Program-made: the position numbers and the translations under genes | The notes under the pieces: generated by a model | Told to the model about the DNA's origin: nothing | The model's database searches: none | Seen by the model: the letters and a program-made list of their open reading frames with translations, nothing else | Shown here: positions 44,085 to 55,618 of the stretch, one piece after another | Layout: each line of letters begins with the position of its first letter | Numbering within the stretch: position 1 is the stretch's first letter | Source of the DNA: Arion vulgaris | Lineage: Eukaryota; Mollusca; Gastropoda; Stylommatophora; Arionidae | Length of the DNA stretch: 64,000 bases | Assembly: GCA_020796225.1 (NCBI GenBank) | Contig: CM036755.1 | Coordinates: forward strand, 44,186,306-44,250,305 | Direction: 5' to 3'

Positions 44085-46465
44085 TTTCTCTCTCTCTCTC
44101 TCGTTCCCGTTTGTCATAGTTTTTCTCTCTCTCGTTCCCGTTTGTCATAGTTTCTCTCTCTCTCTCGTTCCCGTTTGTCATAGTTTTTCTCTCTCTCGTT
44201 CCCGTTTGTCATAGTTTCTCTCTCTCTCTCTCTCGTTCCCGTTTGTCATAGTTTTTCTCTCTCTCTCTCTCGTTCCCGTTTGTCATAGTTTTTCTCTCTC
44301 TCTCGTTCCCGTTTGTCATAGTTTCTCTCCCTCTCTCTCGTTCCCGTTTGTCATAGTTTCTCTCTCTCTCATTCCCGTTTGTCATAGTTTCTCTCTCTCT
44401 CGTTGCCGTTTGTCATAGTTTCTCTCTCTCTCGTTCCCGTTTGTTATAGTTTCTCTCTCTCTCGTTCCCGTTTGTCATAGTTTTTCTCTCTCTCGTTGCC
44501 GTTTGTCATAGTTTCTCTCTCTCTCTCTCGTTCCCGTTTGTCATAGTTTCTCTCTCTCTCGTTCCCGTTTGTCATAGTTTCTCTCTCTCTCTCGTTCCCG
44601 TTTGTCATAGTTTCTCTCTCTCTCTCTCGTTCCCGTTTGTCATAGTTTCTCTCTCTCTCTCGTTCCCGTTTGTCATAGTTTCTCTCTCTCTCTCTCGTTC
44701 CCGTTTGTCATAGTTTCTCTCTCTCTCTCTCGTTCCCGTTTGTCATAGTTTCTCTCTCTCTCTCTCGTTCCCGTTTGTCATAGTTTCTCTCTCTCTCTCT
44801 CGTTCCCGTTTTTCATAGTTTCTCTCTCGTTCCCGTTTGTCATAGTTTCTCTCTCTCTCTCTCTCGTTCCCGTTTGTCATAGTTTCTCTCTCTCTCTCTC
44901 GTTCCCGTTTGTCATAGTTTCTCTCTCTCTCTCTCGTTCCCGTTTGTCATAGTTTCTCTCTCTCTCTCGTTCCCGTTTGTCATAGTTTCTCTCTCTCTCG
45001 TTGCCGTTTGTCATAGTTTCTCTCTCTCTCTCGTTCCCGTTTGTCATATTTTCTCTCTCTCTCTCTCGTTCCCGTTTGTCATAGTTTCTCTCTCTCTCGT
45101 TCCCGTTTGTCATAGTTTCTCTCCCTCTCTCTCGTTCCCGTTTGTCATAGTTTCTCTCTCTCTCGTTCCCGTTTGTCATAGTTTCTCTCTCTCTCGTTGC
45201 CGTTTGTCATAGTTTCTCTCTCTCTCGTTCCCGTTTGTTATAGTTTCTCTCTCTCTCGTTCCCGTTTGTCATAGTTTTTCTCTCTCTCTCGTTCCCGTTT
45301 GTCATAGTTTCTCTCTCTCTCTCGTTCCCGTTTGTCATAGTTTCTCTCTCTCTCGTTCCCGTTTGTCATAGTTTCTCTCTCTCGTTCCCGTTTGTCATAG
45401 TTTCTCTCTCTCTCTCGTTCCCGTTTGTCATAGTTTTCTCTCTCTCTCTCTCGTTGCCGTTTGTCATAGTTTCTCTCTCTCTCGTTCCCGTTTGTCATAG
45501 TTTCTCTCCCTCTCTCTCGTTCCCGTTTGTCATAGTTTCTCTCTCTCTCGTTCCCGTTTGTCATAGTTTCTCTCTCTCTCGTTGCCGTTTGTCATAGTTT
45601 CTCTCTCTCTCGTTCCCGTTTGTTATAGTTTCTCTCTCTCTCGTTCCCGTTTGTCATAGTTTTTCTCTCTCTCGTTCCCGTTTGTCATAGTTTCTCTCTC
45701 TCTCTCTCTCGTTCCCGTTTGTCATAGTTTCTCTCTCTCTCGTTCCCGTTTGTCATAGTTTCTCTCTCTCTCTCGTTCCCGTTTGTCATAGTTTCTCTCT
45801 CTCTCTCTCGTTCCCGTTTGTCATAGTTTTTCTCTCTCTCTCTCGTTCCCGTTTGTCATAGTTTCTCTCTCTCCTCTCTCGTTCCGTTTGTCATAGTTTC
45901 TCTCTCTCTCTCGTTCCCGTTTGTCATAGTTTCTCTCTCTCTCTCGTTCCCGTTTGTCATAGTTTCTCTCTCTCGTTCCCGTTTGTCATAGTTTCTCTCT
46001 CTCTCTCGTTCCCGTTTGTCATAGTTTTTCTCTCTCTCTCTCGTTCCCGTTTGTCATAGTTTCTCTCTCTCTCTCTCGTTCCCGTTTGTCATAGTTTCTC
46101 TCTCTCGTTGCCGTTTGTCATAGTTTCTCTCTCTCTCGTTCCCGTTTGTCATAGTTTCTCTCTCTCTCTCTCGTTCCCGTTTGTCATAGTTTCTCTCTCT
46201 CGTTCCCGTTTGTCATAGTTTCTCTCTCTCTCTCGTTGCCGTTTGTCATAGTTTCTCTCTCTCTCTCGTTCCCGTTTGTCATAGTTTCTCTCTCTCGTTC
46301 CCGTTTGTCATAGTCTTCCTTGTTCCCGTTGTCATAGTTCTCTCTCTCTCGTTCCGTTGTCTAGTTTTCACTTGGCTATGAGTTCCCGTTTGTCATAGTT
46401 TCTCTCTCTCTCGTTCCCGTTTGTCATAGTTTCTCTCTCTCTCGTTCCCGTTTGTCATAGTTTGA
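44085..46465. repeat. 2.4-kb composite array, ~31-bp unit, about 75 copies
   Basis: Each unit is a (TC)n tract of 4-9 repeats followed by GTTCCCGTTTGTCATAGTTT. Variants with GTTGCC, TTTTTCTC or CCCTCTC recur in the same order in separate parts of the array (for example near 44290-44520, 45110-45290 and 45480-45670), indicating duplicated multi-unit blocks. Each unit contains a pyrimidine run ending in CATAG, resembling a 3' splice site. Confidence 0.97.
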
Positions 46466-46750
46466 AGTCACTGTGGCGTAGGGTTAGAGTTCCCGTTTGT
46501 CATAGTTTGAAGTCACTGTGGTGTAGGGTTAGAGTTCCCGTTTGTCATAGTTTGAAGTCACTGTGGTGTAGGGTTAGAGTTCCGTTTGTCATAGTTTGAG
46601 TCACTGTGCGTAGGGTTAGATGTCGTCTCTTGTACCAAGGTACCAGGTTCGTTCTTCGAGAGCAATCGGATATTTTTCTAGAGATCCCTGATCTCAGTGT
46701 AGGTGAGATCGAGTTCATAGTCCTGTCGGAGACGGACGATAAAAAGTAAG
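46460..46750 (+). mobile_element. SINE family B with head fused to array unit
   Basis: The body (46620-46745) matches family B (GGTACCAGGTTCGTTCTTCG as B box, AGAGATCCCTGATCTCAGTG, GGTGAGATCGAG, GACGGACGATAAAA). Its head, GAAGTCACTGTGGCGTAGGG plus TTAGAGT, is joined to the preceding array unit TCCCGTTTGTCATAGTTT and this joint unit is repeated about three to four times (46464-46612). Confidence 0.75.
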
Positions 46751-48689
46751 TGTTCAAGTTTAGTGCGTCCTTGGCAGTTTAAAATGGAGAAAAACATGCT
46801 GAAATGCCGCTACCTGGGCAAAATTCATTAGAAAAAAGACTTTAAAAATAAAATTCATGTCGTGTTGCAACATAAGAGTCTGTGTCGTACATTGTCAGTG
46901 AGCAGAATTTAATCAAACAGCGTGTTCTGGTTTGTTCTTGGTACATTTTATTCTTAAGTGTACAAAACTATAAATGGATATCCGACAGCCTGTGCGACTT
47001 GAGGAATCATGTTTTTTCATTGCCTCAGAGTTACTCTGAAAGCGTTATGATGCTGGCACTTTAAGCTTACTGAAAGAGAACAAGCACTTATGGGTACGTA
47101 CTGAATAAATATACGTTAATATGATATTAGTGACCAACGTTTTCTGAAATTAAAAAGGTATGAAGCCCAATGATTGACTTTATTGCACCAGAATTTGATG
47201 GACCTCAGAGATAACAGAGGCGACGAAAGATACTGGTTATAAAGCGTACCCAAAAGCCCGTTCTAGAAATCTCTTCTTACCTGAAGCTAGGATTCAGGAC
47301 TGTAGAAGAGAAAGTAAGATAATGCGTATAGGAAGGGTCGCTCTGTAACAGCGAGGATAGACGCAGTGTTGAAATAATGACGCTGTTCATTAGATGAAGC
47401 TGGTAAACAAGGTTACATGACCACTATTTTGAGTACTATATTTGAGGAAAAGGAGTGATTGAAGCAAAAATGTGGTGTAAACATGCGTAATAATTTGAAT
47501 AGTGTAGAATAGTTAGTGGAAATTTTCGCTCACAATTAGCAGTTTGAAGCATTCGTAACCTTCTGGAAGACGGAAGTATTGCGTAATCAGGTCGACTTGG
47601 AGAGGAAATATATTTATTCATCGGGAATTAGGTTAAGTTGTTTTGTAAACACCATAATAGTACATTTCTGGAAACTTTGGGAATTCTTGTGGTGAAATTG
47701 TTAGACAGTATAAATAAAGCTGAAACCGACAAATCAAGAGAGACAGAACCTTGGGCTGATTCAGGAACGAGCAGTCCATGGTCTCTGTCCAAGAGATTCT
47801 TTGATGGAGGAATAGAGGACAGTGACAAGGTCTTAGAAGTATTTGAGATAGCTTAGTAGAAAGCATAGAAGATGTTAGTACTCTGATGGACATGTCGAAT
47901 ATTTCTTGGTAACTAACATTTTCATGGAGATAGCGTTGAGAGGAGTAATGGACATTAAATATAATTTAGAAACGAGATTACAGTGATCGACAGAAATGAG
48001 TTAATTGATTCGATACACCGAATTCTGGACGTACATGAATCGGATTTGTTCCTATTCTTATTGAGGCAGTGCTGATCTATATATTGCTGGAAAAACATGC
48101 TTGGAATTACCACCACGATATTTTTACAGGGTAGAGAAGTAGAATGGAGACATTGTTAACAGATATAGGAAGAATCTCTGGCATTCGTTACTAGTTACTA
48201 GAACACTGATTTTTGTGTGATTCTGGTTATTGTTTAGTTTTTATAATGTGAGATCCCAGTAAAGTGACCTGAATACAAATAAATTGTGAGTTGAGAATCA
48301 TTTAAATGATTGTTGGTGTCATTATTTACATAATTGACAGAATAGAATCATAATAAATTCATATCTACAGAGAATCATCTTTATTCCTGTGCAAATACCC
48401 GTGGTGCCGTGGCAAATTAATATGAAAGGAAAAAGTATTACCAGCGTTCTTCAGAGGGAATTATCTCGGTGCTGTGCTTAGTGTTGAAGGCATAATAACC
48501 AAATCATCAAATCAATTACCCCCACTGTTACAGCTCCAGGTGTCTCCTTTTTCGACCTGACACTGCCTGACAAAACAGGATTAGAGAATAGATGGCTCAA
48601 TCCCTCTCCGTAGAAATGCCATGTGATCTTGGCTCCGTGACTCCGGTAACAATCCTATGTATCTCTGGAAAAATAGACTACTGAACAGA
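46751..48689. other. Longest array-free stretch of intron 3; no gene found
   Basis: Bases 47190-47330 resemble the dispersed repeat at 7885-8045. A 72-codon frame at 47638-47856 and its opposite-strand neighbours have no recognisable domain, and no splice-flanked exon with receptor similarity is present. GACAAAACAGGATTAGA occurs near 48568 and also, nearly, near 7991. Confidence 0.5.
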
Positions 48690-48970
48690 ACGGCGCAGTA
48701 TGAACCTACGACCTTAGGCAAGAGAAGAACTACTGAACAGAACGGCGCAGTATGAACCAACGACCTTAGGCAAGAGAAGAACTACTGAACAGAACGACGC
48801 AGTATGAACCAACGACCTTAGGCAAGAGAAGAACTGAACAGAACGTCGCAGTATGACCGACGATAGCAAGCAGAAGAACTTTGAACAAAGTGCAGTTGAA
48901 ATAACGATTTAGTGCAGAAGAACTACTGAACAGAACGACGGTATGAACTACGACCTTAGGCGAAGAACGC
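48690..48970. repeat. ~51-bp tandem block, about 5 copies
   Basis: The unit contains CTACTGAACAGAACGGCGCA, GTATGAACCAACGACCTTAG and GCAAGAGAAGAA. The first three copies are clean; the later ones carry deletions. Confidence 0.92.
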
Positions 48971-49209
48971 AGAACTATCACATAGCAACAAGAACTGTTT
49001 TTTAAATAACATTTGCTAAGTAAGATTCAGGATAATGGATATTAGAAATCAGTTACTATAATATTTGTATTCGTCTGTAGTACTTGTGGCTGAGTGATTG
49101 TCGATGTGTCTGAATTCATATAAGACTGTGTCTGTCTTGTGTCGTGTTGTCTGTGTGTTGTCTGTGTGTTGTCTTCCGTCTGTCTGTCTGTTGTTGTCGG
49201 TACGCGTAT

Positions 49210-49445
49210 TTCCGGGGCTCAAAAGGGGAGCAAAGAATAGTAACACTGCGACTACAAAGCATCGTAAGAAGCGGTTGAAGTATGGGCTTAGGAAGTTACC
49301 TAGTATTAAAAAGCATTGCAGAAATCAGATGTGTTTTCCTACTTGTAGGCGCATAACTGGAACAACGTCAAATCGCTCTTAGTCTCGGATCATATAAAAA
49401 TCACAAAGAATGGTTAACAAATAGTCGATATTGAAGCGTTCAAAG
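49210..49445 (-). mobile_element. Dispersed element A, copy 6
   Basis: On the plus strand it shows AGCAAAGAATAGTAACACTG, TATTAAAAAGCATTGCAG, TTGTAGGCGCATAACTGG and AATCGCTCTTAGTCTCGGAT, the minus-strand order of the family, ending in AGAAG. A TGTCTG-rich microsatellite (49125-49200) lies just before it. Confidence 0.75.
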
Positions 49446-49451
49446 AAGTAG

Positions 49452-50128
49452 ACTTTGTTTAGTGTGCAGACTTTACATATATCAGACTGTGTCTTGTGTG
49501 CAGACTTTACTTAGTCATTTTCAGACTGTGTCTTGTGTGCAGACTTTACATATATCAGACTGTGTCTTGTGTGCAGACTTTACATATATCAGACTGTGTC
49601 TTGTGTGCAGATTTTACACATATCAGACTGTGTCTTGTGTGCAGACTTTACATATATCAGACTGTGTCTTGTGTGCAGATTTTACACATATCAGACTGTG
49701 TCTTGTGTGCAGACTTTACATATATCAGACTGTGTCTTCTGTGCAGATTTTACACATATCAGACTGTGTCTTGTGTGCAGACTTTACATATATCAGACTG
49801 TGTCTTGTGTGCAGATTTTACACATATCAGACTGTGTCTTGTGTGCAGACTTTACATATATCAGACTGTGTCTTGTGTGCAGACTTTACATATATCAGAC
49901 TATGTCTTGTGTGCAGACTTTACATATATCAGACTGTGTCTTGTGTGCAGACTTTACATATATCAGACTGTGTCTTGTGTGCAGACTTTACATATATCAG
50001 ACTGTGTCTTGTGTGCAGATTTTACACATATCAGACTGTGTCTTGTGTGCAGACTTTACATATATCAGACTGTGTCTTGTGTGCAGACTTTACATATATC
50101 AGACTGTGTCTTGTGTGCAGACATTACA
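49452..50128. repeat. 34-bp minisatellite, about 20 copies
   Basis: The unit contains GTGTGCAGACTTTACATATA and TCAGACTGTGTCTT. A variant GATTTTACACATATC recurs every 68 bp between about 49610 and 49860, showing a two-unit higher-order repeat. No stop occurs in any plus frame, so three long overlapping frames run through it. Confidence 0.97.
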
Positions 50129-50129
50129 A

Positions 50130-50674
50130 CAACAAAAAACCAGACGACGTCTTGTATGTAATTAGTACATATATAAAACTATGCTTGTATTCACAATCCC
50201 TAAATGCTATTTAATGTATTTCTTTTGTTCCTTGTTCATAGATTTAATGAGCATCTTTTGTATGTTGTAGACAAGTTATGTTGCTATTATTCTCACCAAA
50301 AATCTCATTATTTGTTTTGCATTTCAACATGTACATACAAAAATTCGCACATTTTTTTACATTTTCTTTTACTTTTTCTTTCTTTTAGAAAACACATAAT
50401 AATAGCTGCCTCACATCTAATTTTCTTTTTTTACTTCTTGTATTTCTTCTGTTCTTTCATTTATCTCTTGTTCTACATACATTTATTTCACCTGTAGAAA
50501 ATATTAGAAATAGAAATACTGCGCAGGTGAATCAGACTGTAGTTGTTATATTCTAATTTCATTTATGCGACGTACTCATTACGAGATGAAAGAGATCTCT
50601 TATCTAAATACTTATCTACGACACCTGTGTTGAATATTCAGTTTTGTCTGTGAGAAAATGTGACGTTAAGGTGC
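50130..50674. other. AT-rich, no recognised gene
   Basis: Intron 3 DNA. The frame at 50204-50497 is Phe/Leu-rich low complexity. No supported feature. Confidence 0.5.
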
Positions 50675-51270
50675 AGAAATGTTGATTGTTGTTCCATTTA
50701 ACAAAGTTATTAACAAAAAGCTTCAGAACGTAGAAATAAAACAAACAATTGAGGCCAAATACTTAGGTGCAGTTTTCACAGCAGATGGAAGTATCGATAG
50801 CGAAATCAGCAATCGTTGCACAAAAGCTAACCAAGTACTGGGACAGTTAACACTAGCGTTGTAACAAAGAGATACCGATAAAAACTAAAACAAATCTCAT
50901 AAGAACGATTTTCTGGCCAACACTATGTTACCAGTGTCAAACATGGCCAATAACAGCAGTTAATGAGCGGAAAATCATAACGACAGAGATGAGGTATCTT
51001 AGAAGAACTGCAGGTGTCACAATAAGAGACACAATTAGAAATGAAGAAATCAGAAGACTGGATGTGAAACCAGTCATGCAATTCATAAAAGAACAACAGA
51101 TTAAATGGTTTGGATACCTGACAAGAATGCCCTGGTATCGCCTACCACAGAGCGCCACACAGAAAAAGTATAATGAGTACAAAACAAGAGGGAGACCACA
51201 CAAAAGATGGAGCGACGGCATCAAGAACAACATTACGAAAATTAATATCATCTTACAAAGTGCCTTCTTT
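50675..51270 (+). mobile_element. LINE 3'-end fragment with frameshifts
   Basis: The first frame (50679-50864) reads IEAKYLGAVFTADGSIDSEI and then KANQVLGQL, the typical post-RT block. After a break the second frame (50989-51245) reads MRYLRRTAGVTIRDTIRNEE, QQIKWFGYLTRMP and RGRPHKRWSDGI. Together these are the C-terminal third of a non-LTR polyprotein. Bases 51190-51240 provide the unexpanded version of the block amplified at 42350-43095. Confidence 0.8.
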
Positions 51271-51284
51271 TTTTTTTTTTCGAT

Positions 51285-51525
51285 CCAGAAGCACTTGAGC
51301 TGAAAGCTCTTCGGCTCTGTGTCATGGACATCGTAACCCTTCGGTTCGGTGCCACGAACACCGTAAATCTGGGGAACCTGTAGCTTTTCTGCCAGTCCGC
51401 AGAGTTGAACCCGCACTCACAGAGGACTTGTCACCCGTAGTCCAACGCGCGACGAACACGCTGGACACGCGGGCATGCCTTAAAATAAGCACACACAAGA
51501 TCCCTACGCCCCCGCCCCTCAACAC
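51285..51525 (-). mobile_element. GC-rich tRNA-derived SINE-like element
   Basis: Much richer in GC than its surroundings. The minus strand carries a B box (GTGCGGGTTCAACTCTGCGG) about 55 bases after GTTCGTCGCGCGTTGGACTA, a tRNA-like head with a long variable region. The plus-strand left edge begins with a T run at 51269-51282, i.e. an A-tail on the minus strand. CTCTTCGGCTC and CCCTTCGGTTCGG blocks recur inside. Confidence 0.6.
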
Positions 51526-51617
51526 TTATATAAAGAATTATATGGTGGAAGATAAGAAGAAATTAACAACAATATCTTGATGGTTTTTCTCAGATATTTC
51601 TGATGTTATTGTTACAG

Positions 51618-51671
51618 GCATTACAAGAGGGAATGATTGATCCGTACCATCACTATGTTCTCACTAATTTA
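51618..51671 (+). CDS. Kainate-type glutamate receptor, ATD exon 4 of window
   Basis: A small 54-base exon encoding ALQEGMIDPYHHYVLTNL, both edges in phase 0. It aligns with the family segment in which a helix (QAQQIGMM-like) is followed by SDYHxYLxTxL, the Tyr-His and terminal Asn/Ser-Leu being typical. The acceptor is TGTTACAG and the donor TTA|GTAAGT is close to consensus. It joins exon 3 (ending FLKM) and exon 5 (starting DIES) without disturbing the frame. The short length would make it easy for gene predictors to miss. Confidence 0.92.
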
Positions 51672-51799
51672 GTAAGTAGTAGTAGTATGTGATGTTTGTG
51701 TATCACATTTTGTCTGGAGTGTAATCACGCTTGAGGTATGCATGACATCCAAGTTAATACTATAGCACATAATTTATCCGATGTGCTTTCATATAGACC

Positions 51800-52205
51800 A
51801 TCATCATTTCACTTGGGTGAGTAACCATGTGTGCTCCAATCTCTTTCTTACACAGGAAGATCTCAGCTGCACGAACTCCATAGCACCGGCGAGGGTCCCA
51901 GGTGTAATATTTAAGATGGTGAAGATGTTTTTGTAGGAATTTTATTTTTAAATCTTTCCGAATGAATTGTTGCCCTGGCAGCGGTTTTCAGCCTGCTCTT
52001 CTCCTTTTGAACTGCCAAGGGTTCTTTTACGTGCTCAAATTGAACATGGACCTACGTTTTATCGTCCGTCTCCGTTAGAACTAGAAATTTGATTTTACCT
52101 ACACTGAGATCAGGGATCTCTGGAAAATATCCAGATGACTCCACGAGGGAGCGAACCTGGTACCTTTGGCACGAGCGACGAGCGCCTAAACTCTATGCCA
52201 CAGAG
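51800..52205 (-). mobile_element. SINE family B, best-preserved copy
   Basis: Read on the minus strand it begins with a tRNA-like head (TGTGGCATAGAGTTTAGG as A box, ACCAGGTTCGCTCCC as B box). The body follows, containing AGAGATCCCTGATCTCAGTG, GACGGACGATAAAACGTA and CACGTAAAAGAACCCTTGG. It shares the whole length with 28170-28560. A tRNA-derived SINE of about 400 bp, on the strand opposite to the receptor gene. Confidence 0.75.
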
Positions 52206-52229
52206 ACGTTTAACATATCAGATAACTAT

Positions 52230-53350
52230 GTAGGGACGTGGAGGTGTTAGATATCTCCATATGACGTGGAGGTGTTAGATATCTCCATATGACGTGGAGG
52301 TGTTAGATATCTCCATATCACGTGGAGGTGTTAGATATATCCATATCACGTGGAGGTGTTAGATATCTCCATATCACGTGGAGGTGTTAGATATCTCCAT
52401 ATCACGTGGAGGTGTTAGATATCTCCATATCACGTGGAGGTGTTTAGATATCTCCATATGACGTGGAGGTGTTAGATATCTCCATATCACGTGGAGGTGT
52501 TAGATATCTCCATATCACGTGGAGGTGTTAGATATCTCCATATGACGTGGAGGTGTTAGATATCTCCATATCACGTGGAGGTGTTAGATATCTCCATATC
52601 ACGTGGAGGTGTTAGATATCTCCATATGACGTGGAGGTGTTAGATATCTCCATATCACGTGGAGGTGTTAGATATCTCCATATGACGTGGAGGTGTTAGA
52701 TATCTCCATATGACGTGGAGGTGTTAGATATCTCCATATCACGTGGAGGTGATAGATATCTCCATATGACGTGGAGGTGTTAGATATCTCCATATGACGT
52801 GGAGGTGTTAGATATCTCCATATGACGTGGAGGTGTTAGATATCTCCATATGACGTGGAGGTGTTAGATATCTCCATATCACGTGGAGGTGTTAGATATC
52901 TCCATATCACGTGGAGGTGTTAGATATCTCCATATCACGTGGAGGTGTTAGATATCCCCATATGACGTGGAGGTGTTAGATATCTCCATATGACGTGGAG
53001 GTGTTAGATATCTCCATATCACGTGGAGGTGTTAGATATCTCCATATCACGTGGAGGTGTTAGATATCTCCATATCACGTGGAGGTGTTAGATATCTCCA
53101 TATGACGTGGAGGTGTTAGATATCTCCATATGACGTGGAGGTGTTAGATATCTCCATATCACGTGGAGGTGTTAGATATCTCCATATCACGTGGAGGTGT
53201 CAGATATCTCCATATGACGTGGAGGTGTTAGATATCTCCATATGACGTGGAGGTGTTAGATATCTCCATATCACGTGGATGTGTTAGATATCTCCATATC
53301 ACGTGGAGGTGTTAGATATCTCCATATGACGTGGAGGTGTTAGATATCTC
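52230..53350. repeat. 28-bp minisatellite, about 40 copies, alternating E-box variants
   Basis: The unit is GTGGAGGTGTTAGATATCTC plus CATATGAC or CATATCAC. One variant contains the hexamer CATATG and the other CACGTG, so every unit has one CANNTG site; AGATATCT is also palindromic. Variants are mixed in runs of one to five. Unit length is almost constant and indels are very rare. Confidence 0.97.
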
Positions 53351-53369
53351 AGAGTACTGAAGGAAAATG

Positions 53370-53612
53370 TGACATATCATTTACAGGACGCCGTCATCAA
53401 CCACAGTAAACGAGTCGACGATTTTCTAGGTTCAACTTATACGTTCAGTAGTTCGCCATTGTTTTATGAATGGTGAAGTCTATTTGTACAGTTCCTTAGA
53501 ATCAAGGGGAGAAAATTTGCTTCCAAATTGCCAGCCACAGAGTTTGAACCAGGTACACTTTGGTTCTGATCGAGCTCACTAGCGCTTAAACTGTAGACGC
53601 CCATCTCACATT
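53370..53612 (-). mobile_element. SINE family C, reverse orientation
   Basis: On the minus strand it begins with a tRNA-like head: GTTTAAGCGCTAGTGAGCTC as A box region and CCTGGTTCAAACTCTGTGG as B box. The body (AGAAAATCGTCGACTCG, TTTACTGTGGTTGATGAC) also occurs at 33990-34300. It is enclosed between two minisatellites. Confidence 0.7.
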
Positions 53613-53619
53613 ATTAGGA

Positions 53620-54402
53620 TTTAGTTTATACGCTGACCAAGTCAAGTACTGAAGGCATTGCATAGCTAGGATTTAGTTTATACGCTGACCAGGTCAAGTA
53701 CTGAAGACATTGCAGAGCTAGCATTTAGTTTATACGCTGACCAGGTCAAGTACTGAAGGCATTACAGAGCTAGGATATTTAGTTTATACGCTGACCAGGT
53801 CAAGTACTGAAGGCATTGCAGAGCTAGGATTTAGTTTATACGCTGACCAGGTCAAGTACTGAAGACATTGCAGAGCTAGCATTTAGTTTATACGCTGACC
53901 AGGTCAAGTACTGAAGGCATTACAGAGCTAGGATATTTAGTTTATACGCTGACCAGGTCAAGTACTGAAGGCATTGCAGAGCTAGCATTTAGTTTATACG
54001 CTGACCAGGTCAAGTACTGAAGGCATTACAGAGCTAGGATATTTAGTTTATACGCTGACCAGGTCAAGTACTGAAGGCATTGCAGAGCTAGCATTTAGTT
54101 TATACGCTGACCGGGTCAAGTACTGAAGGCATTACAGAGCTAGTATTTAGTTTATACGCTGACCAGGTCAAGTACTGAAGGCATTGCAGAGCTAGGATTT
54201 AGTTTATACACTGACCAGGTCAAGTACTGAAGGCATTACAGAGCTAGGATTTAGTTTATACGCTGACCAGGTCAAGTACTGAAGACATTGCAGAGCTAGG
54301 ATTTAGTTTATACGCTGACCAGGTCAAGTACTGAGACATTCAGAGCTAGGATTTAGTTTATACACTGACCAGGTCAAGTACTGAAGGCATTACAGAGCTA
54401 GG
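53620..54402. repeat. 52-bp minisatellite, about 15 copies
   Basis: The unit contains GGATTTAGTTTATACGCTGA, CCAGGTCAAGTACTGAAGGC and ATTGCAGAGCTA. Variants GGATATTTAG with TTACAG and AGCATTTAG with TTGCAG alternate, so a dimer or longer block has been copied as one. Confidence 0.97.
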
Positions 54403-55117
54403 ATTTTATTTCTAAGGTCTCTAGATTTCTACATTTACACACATTTTGTTTACTTCAAGAAGACAGTCAGATCCAGATGGAATCCTTTCTCCTTTCTTGG
54501 TTAGTACTCTAGAAAAGAATATTAGTCAGTGCCAGTGATCCTGATTCTGCCTTGTCCCTTTAATTGCATACACCATTGACAGCACATCCATATAACTTCT
54601 CTATATATTGTGTTCTGTTGAGAGATTGAGTCTAATGTTGTGTTTCTTTGCAAGAAATGTTCTTCTACGAGTCTGCATTTGATTGGAACATATCATTCAA
54701 TATGTTTACAATTCTTCTTTAGTAATAATTAACAACTTTATCAGATGTCATTTTTAATCTTCTCAAGTGTTTCTCTCTCCCTGGCCAAGAAGTTATCATT
54801 GTTAGTTCAAATTATGCCACATTGGCCAGAGATTTATTCCAATAGTTTTTCTATATTTGTAATTGTGTTCAGCTGCAGAAACGAGAATGTGAGTGCCTTT
54901 ATGGAACTAATTTGTGGACAATTAAGTGAATGTAATACAGATTTGTATCAATGAAGAGGATTAGTTGGATATTATGTGTGTCTCTACGATTTATGAGCAT
55001 TTCAGTTGCATATGTTATTGTTTCAATTTCTGTTTTGTATTCTGTGGATGGAATCTGCGCCTATGTGTATGCCATTCTGTCTTTCATCTATATCTGGTGT
55101 CACAGTGTACATTCATT
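54403..55117. other. No recognised gene
   Basis: AT-rich intron 4 DNA. Frames at 54745-54954 and 54951-55403 are hydrophobic or Cys-rich; the second is mostly repeat. No family similarity was recognised. Confidence 0.45.
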
Positions 55118-55400
55118 TTGTCCCTTCAGAGATCGCATTTGTTGTCGATCGATCTGTGTACACTTTAGAGATCACATATGTTGTCGATCGATCTGTGTAC
55201 ACTTCAGAGATCACATTTGTTGTCGATACATCTGTGTACACTTCAGAGATCACATATGTTGTCGATCCATCTGTGTACACTTCAGAGATCACATTTGTTG
55301 TCGATCCATCTGTGTACACTTCAGAGATCACATTTGTTGTCAATCCATCTGTGTACACTTCAGAGATCACATTTGTTGTCGATCCATCTGTGTACAAGTG
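55118..55400. repeat. 39-bp minisatellite, 7 copies
   Basis: The unit contains TTCAGAGATCACATTTGTTG, TCGATCCATCTGTGTACAC. Being 13 codons long it leaves several frames open on both strands. Confidence 0.96.
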
Positions 55401-55446
55401 TAGCAATAACTCATTCCTTCCTTCCTTCGATTGAAATACTGTTTAC

Positions 55447-55610
55447 CAGTGGCGGCTCGTCAGTAAGGAACAGTGGGGCCGGGCCCCACTAAAAATAAGG
55501 TATAACGTGTATTTATTATTTTATAAATTAAAATATAGCAACTAAAACCATGATTTATCCGGAAAAAAATGTCTGGCCCCACCAATAAAAATTATCACGA
55601 GCCGCCACTG
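55447..55610 (+). mobile_element. hAT-type MITE, 164 bp, with 8-bp target duplication
   Basis: Starts CAGTGGCGGCTCGT and ends ACGAGCCGCCACTG, perfect 13-14 bp terminal inverted repeats apart from one flanking base. The 8-bp sequence CTGTTTAC is present immediately on both sides (55439-55446 and 55611-55618), the hAT target-duplication length. AT-rich interior without coding capacity. Confidence 0.93.
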
Positions 55611-55618
55611 CTGTTTAC

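Noticed and set aside
47638..47856. 72-codon frame as a missing receptor exon
   Set aside because: No similarity to any receptor segment, and exons 3 and 4 already join in phase without it.
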